The notes below the pieces were generated by a model, which saw only the letters and a list, made by a program, of their open reading frames with translations, did no database searches and was not told the origin of the DNA. From UBA1858 sp965262455 (GTDB lineage Bacteria; Pseudomonadota; Gammaproteobacteria; UBA4575), in contig CBDHFH010000008.1 of the NCBI GenBank assembly GCA_965262455.1, positions 1,054,001 to 1,118,000 on the forward strand: 64,000 nucleotides of DNA. Reading direction: 5' to 3'. Each line of letters begins with the position of its first letter. Position 1 is the first letter of the stretch. Shown here one piece after another: positions 61,415 through 64,000 of the stretch. A program made the position numbers and the translations under genes.

Positions 61415-62497
61415 TTAGCGTCCTCCAGGGATTGAGCTGGCGTCTAAGAATTTATCGTAATATATACTCTCTTCGGCAATTCCTCCAGACTTTAACAAGT
61501 CAATCGCCGCATCAATCATTGGGGGTGGCCCGCACAAGTAACCCTGGGCATCTTTTAAGTCTAAACTCGATGTTTCCATATAGGCTTGCTTAAAATAGTC
61601 AGTGACAAACCCTGTAGGGCCAGTCCAGCCAGAACCTTCTTCATCAGCAGATAAAACTTTCACGTATTCAAAGGTATAATTACTGTTCCACTGATCTTTA
61701 ATTCTCTGCATGTCGTCATCACCATACAAATCTTTTTCAGTTTGGGCGCCAAATAAGAATATGCAGTTACGTTCAGCTTGCTCTAAGACACATTCTTCCA
61801 GTATTGCTTTGATCGCACTCATGCCACTTCCACCCGCCATGCATACCATCTGAGAGCTTGCAGGGCGATGATAGAACTGGCCATAAGGTGCACCTAAATT
61901 AACTTTTGTGCCCACACGATCTTGTGCAAATAACCATTCCGTGAATTCACCACCTGGTACCTTACGAATATAGAAACTGAACTCACCCTGTTGCTCGTTT
62001 CTTGGTGCTTTTGCGAAGGAATACGACCTTGCACCTTTGACACCGTCGACAGTAATCTCAGCGTATTGCCCAGCCATCATTTCGCGAGCAAAGCTAGCAT
62101 CGCACTTAATAATTATTTCTTTTATGTCGTGAGTAAGATCATTAACTTGTGATATGACACCTTCAAGTTGCAATAATTGTGTGGCAGGGGCCTCTCCCAT
62201 CTCCACTTCAACTTCGATATCACTTTTCAATAAAGACTGGCATGCGAGTACTGTGCCTGCTTTTAGCTGTTCGCCATCAAGTACATATGAGAAATCGGTT
62301 AGCGCTTTGATCTTGCCTTTTTTTATGACGCATTTACAGGTGCCACAACTGCCTACACGACAGTCATGTGGCCACGCCAAACCAGCTTCTAATGCAGCTT
62401 TTAATAAGTTCTCATTTGCTTTGACGGTCAGTGTCGCTTCACCACCATTTACGACCGCAGTGTATTCTGATTTTTTATTTCCAAATAATCCAAACAT
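61415..62497 (-). CDS. 2Fe-2S/FAD NADH oxidoreductase (monooxygenase-reductase type)
   Basis: 360 residues. N-terminal plant-type 2Fe-2S ferredoxin domain with Cys ligands in HDCRVGSCGTCKCVIKKG and LACQSLL (about 45-90), FAD domain with the RSYSFAKAP motif (RxYS, about 172), and an NAD domain with CMAGGSGMSAIKAIL and CGPPPMIDAAIDLL. Such reductases pass electrons from NADH to an oxygenase (MmoC, phenol hydroxylase and xylene monooxygenase types). The oxygenase itself is not in the window. Neighbours are a GST-like protein, a ferredoxin and a truncated haemoglobin. Confidence 0.87.
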   Translation of the reverse strand: MFGLFGNKKSEYTAVVNGGEATLTVKANENLLKAALEAGLAWPHDCRVGSCGTCKCVIKKGKIKALTDFSYVLDGEQLKAGTVLACQSLLKSDIEVEVEMGEAPATQLLQLEGVISQVNDLTHDIKEIIIKCDASFAREMMAGQYAEITVDGVKGARSYSFAKAPRNEQQGEFSFYIRKVPGGEFTEWLFAQDRVGTKVNLGAPYGQFYHRPASSQMVCMAGGSGMSAIKAILEECVLEQAERNCIFLFGAQTEKDLYGDDDMQRIKDQWNSNYTFEYVKVLSADEEGSGWTGPTGFVTDYFKQAYMETSSLDLKDAQGYLCGPPPMIDAAIDLLKSGGIAEESIYYDKFLDASSIPGGR

Positions 62498-62532
62498 AAT
62501 TTATCTATTTCGTATGCATTGTTGGCAAATAC

Positions 62533-62568
62533 GCAAAAAAAGCGCCCAGTGTTATCGCTGGACGCTTT
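62533..62568 (-). terminator. Intrinsic terminator downstream of the GST-like gene
   Basis: AGCGCCCAG pairs with CTGGACGCT (one G-T pair), and on the minus strand it is followed by a run of seven Ts. It lies between the GST-like gene and the reductase, so the reductase probably depends on read-through or its own promoter. Confidence 0.8.
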
Positions 62569-62589
62569 CATATATGAATACAACTAGAG

Positions 62590-63243
62590 TTAAACGTTAA
62601 TTGAAATACCGTTCAACGTACCAGAACTCACATCCGCAGCTGATGGCAGTACAGTGAAAGGTATAATCTTCTCTTTACTCGTACTAGGATGTGATTTCAC
62701 TTTATCGTACCACTTGGCGACACCAGGTCTGGAACTAATCAGTTCACCTGCACCGCCTATTTCAATCAGGTTACAACAGGCAGACCAATGAATATCAGCG
62801 AGAGAGAAATCACCACAAATAAAGTCGCCACGTTTAGGAGGATTAAGTACTTGTTTCTCCAATCCGTCAAACAACGGGCCTAGGGCATCTTTATTGATTG
62901 AGTCGCCTAAATTTGCCTGCACTTGCTCTGTCGCAATAATAGCCCACTGATACATAATGGCTCTGCTAACACCATTACGTGGTACCAGAGATGGGCCGAA
63001 CCCTTTGTCATCAAGGTATGACATCACTGCACCTGTGCCGTACACAATAAAATCAATATCGTGCAAGACTGGGCCAACACCAAATGGGGAGACAGCTCGA
63101 AAATCGCTGCTATCAACATCTGTAACGACTACAGTGTCGACATCTACTCCCTTTTCTGCAGCTGTCTGCAAACACTTTCCGGTGTTAGGACAACTTGGGT
63201 GTCCACGCAGAATCATTTTTGTTCTTAATTGGTCTCCGATCAT
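62590..63243 (-). CDS. Glutathione S-transferase-like protein
   Basis: 217 residues: a thioredoxin-fold N-terminal half (MILRGHPSCPNTGKCLQTAA; VGPVLHDIDFIVYGTGAVMS) and a helical C-terminal half (FICGDFSLADIHWSACCNLI, RPGVAKWYDKVKSHPS), the classic GST layout. The start at 63243 has GGGGGA about 5 nt upstream. A Cys or Ser near the N-terminal SCP could be catalytic. Its place next to an oxygenase-type reductase suggests detoxification of an epoxide or similar product, which is inference. Confidence 0.82.
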   Translation of the reverse strand: MIGDQLRTKMILRGHPSCPNTGKCLQTAAEKGVDVDTVVVTDVDSSDFRAVSPFGVGPVLHDIDFIVYGTGAVMSYLDDKGFGPSLVPRNGVSRAIMYQWAIIATEQVQANLGDSINKDALGPLFDGLEKQVLNPPKRGDFICGDFSLADIHWSACCNLIEIGGAGELISSRPGVAKWYDKVKSHPSTSKEKIIPFTVLPSAADVSSGTLNGISINV

Positions 63244-63336
63244 ATTTTCCCCCTAACTCAATAACCTCTACTTGAATTAATAACCTTGTTTGTAAAGCGA
63301 GGTAATGATTAGCTCTATTTTAGTTAAGTCTTATGG

Positions 63337-63516
63337 TTAGTCTTCTACTTTGATTGCACCTGATGGGCATTGTGCAGCAGTGGCACGGATTTCTTCTTCA
63401 GGCGCACCTGATTCATCTATGACAAAGCTACCGTCAACAATTTTAAATACGTTAGGTGAACCTTCAACGCATTTACCCGCATGAATACAAGTGTTTTCAT
63501 CCCATGTTACTTTCAT
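63337..63516 (-). CDS. Divergent mono-cluster ferredoxin, 59 aa
   Basis: I read an ATG at 63516, preceded by AGAGGAG at 8 nt, and a 59-codon frame ending in TAA at 63337. The product begins MKVTWDENTCIHAGKCVEGS and ends CPSGAIKVED. The Cys pattern (C-x5-C, then CPSGAI near the end) is that of the divergent mono-cluster ferredoxin domain family. Small soluble electron carrier, probably partner of the reductase downstream. Short, but the ribosome binding site and the motif make it firm. Confidence 0.85.
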   Translation of the reverse strand: MKVTWDENTCIHAGKCVEGSPNVFKIVDGSFVIDESGAPEEEIRATAAQCPSGAIKVED

Positions 63517-63571
63517 TTTATGACTCCTCTAAATACGTTTTAAGAATTTTTTTGATTAATGAAATTCTAAA

Positions 63572-63934
63572 TTAAACCCCGACAATCTCACCCTTCATTG
63601 AATATAAAATACATAACACTTCATCACGTTCTTTTGATCCAACGTTATTCTTGTCAAGCGCAGCAAGTACGTCATCACATACTGCAACAAATTCTTCATC
63701 GCTGATATTCATACCTGTGTGCGCAGTTAACATATCTTTACCGGTATATGTTTCTGGTCCGCCGATACCTGCACCAAAAAATTCTCGCACTAATCGCTTT
63801 ACATTCTCAGGATCACTTTGAGCATAACGTTGTTTAATTTTCGGATTGGAAGTATGGTTTTTCCAAATATCTTCTACAATTGCTGCAATCCCATCCGCAC
63901 TACCCAAGCGCACGTATAAGCTAGCTTCACTCAT
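63572..63934 (-). CDS. Group 1 truncated haemoglobin
   Basis: 120 residues: SLYVRLGSADGIAAIVEDI, FGAGIGGPETYTGKDMLTAH with the proximal His in the AHTGMNIS segment, a compact 2-on-2 globin. GAGGAG lies upstream of the start. Such globins bind O2 or NO and often serve in NO detoxification or oxygen delivery to oxygenases. First visible gene of the redox cluster; more may lie beyond the right edge. Confidence 0.88.
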   Translation of the reverse strand: MSEASLYVRLGSADGIAAIVEDIWKNHTSNPKIKQRYAQSDPENVKRLVREFFGAGIGGPETYTGKDMLTAHTGMNISDEEFVAVCDDVLAALDKNNVGSKERDEVLCILYSMKGEIVGV

Positions 63935-64000
63935 TTGATTTACTCCTCAATTTTATACTTGGTTTGATAACAGTATTTAGCAAATTCAGCCCTACTATAT

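Noticed and set aside
1..64000. CRISPR array, toxin-antitoxin or restriction-modification system
   Set aside because: No regularly spaced direct repeats, and no recognisable nuclease, antitoxin or DNA methylase genes were found on either strand.

Overview
The window reads as a 64 kb piece of an AT-rich gammaproteobacterial chromosome. Evidence for this: guaBA-tadA, xseA, dksA-gluQ, mltF, a DUF1820 gene, and a GlyGly-CTERM protease beside a rhombosortase. I cannot fix the genus; a marine or otherwise free-living heterotroph fits the many uptake and signalling genes. No rRNA, CRISPR array, intact transposase or intact phage is visible.

Layout. (1) 1-5 kb, minus strand: amiC-amiR-urtA-urtB-urtC (urtC runs off the left edge), a sensor/antiterminator pair directly upstream of a urea/short-amide ABC transporter, with a structured leader before urtA. 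(2) 5.1-18.6 kb: an accessory region of small, hypothetical and secreted proteins, two paralogous 'choice-of-anchor' exported proteins, a Cys-repeat protein, cspA, rhlE and a compact MurE-like ligase. It carries ten copies of a short palindromic repeat and several GGGGCAC-type sequences like those flanking integrated elements, and it ends at a tRNA-Ser. (3) 18.7-29.1 kb: DUF1820, a GGDEF protein and a response regulator, then icd and aceA (TCA/glyoxylate branch point), then on the plus strand rraA, an MBL hydrolase and an MMPL exporter. (4) 29.1-32.5 kb: a Rap1a-like gene, a DUF6174-like gene and an exported M12-type metalloprotease with a GlyGly-CTERM tail, divergent from a rhombosortase that probably processes it. 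(5) 32.5-39.5 kb: an acyl-CoA-ligase-like gene plus livG-livH-livM-livK-livF in one minus-strand operon. (6) 40-47.6 kb: TonB receptor, periplasmic binding protein and a 1501-residue hybrid kinase/GGDEF/EAL protein in one operon. (7) 47.6-51.3 kb: a ThDP enzyme followed by two coupled citrate-synthase-like proteins that lack the usual catalytic residues. (8) 51.8-61.1 kb: housekeeping genes (OmpH-like lipoprotein, mltF, tadA, guaA, guaB, xseA, dksA, gluQ). (9) 61.1-64 kb: a redox cluster (small membrane protein, 2Fe-2S/FAD reductase, GST-like protein, ferredoxin, truncated haemoglobin) that continues off the right edge.

Best candidates for new biology: the ThDP plus paired pseudo-citrate-synthase module; the MurE-like ligase without its UDP-binding domain and its two tiny partners; the palindrome-bracketed gene units of the 5-18 kb island; the two micro-proteins behind a six-fold TGTACA array; and two genes (a methyltransferase and gluQ) whose conserved N-termini can only begin at a non-canonical codon such as ATT. 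All functional calls come from reading motifs by eye; no search was run.
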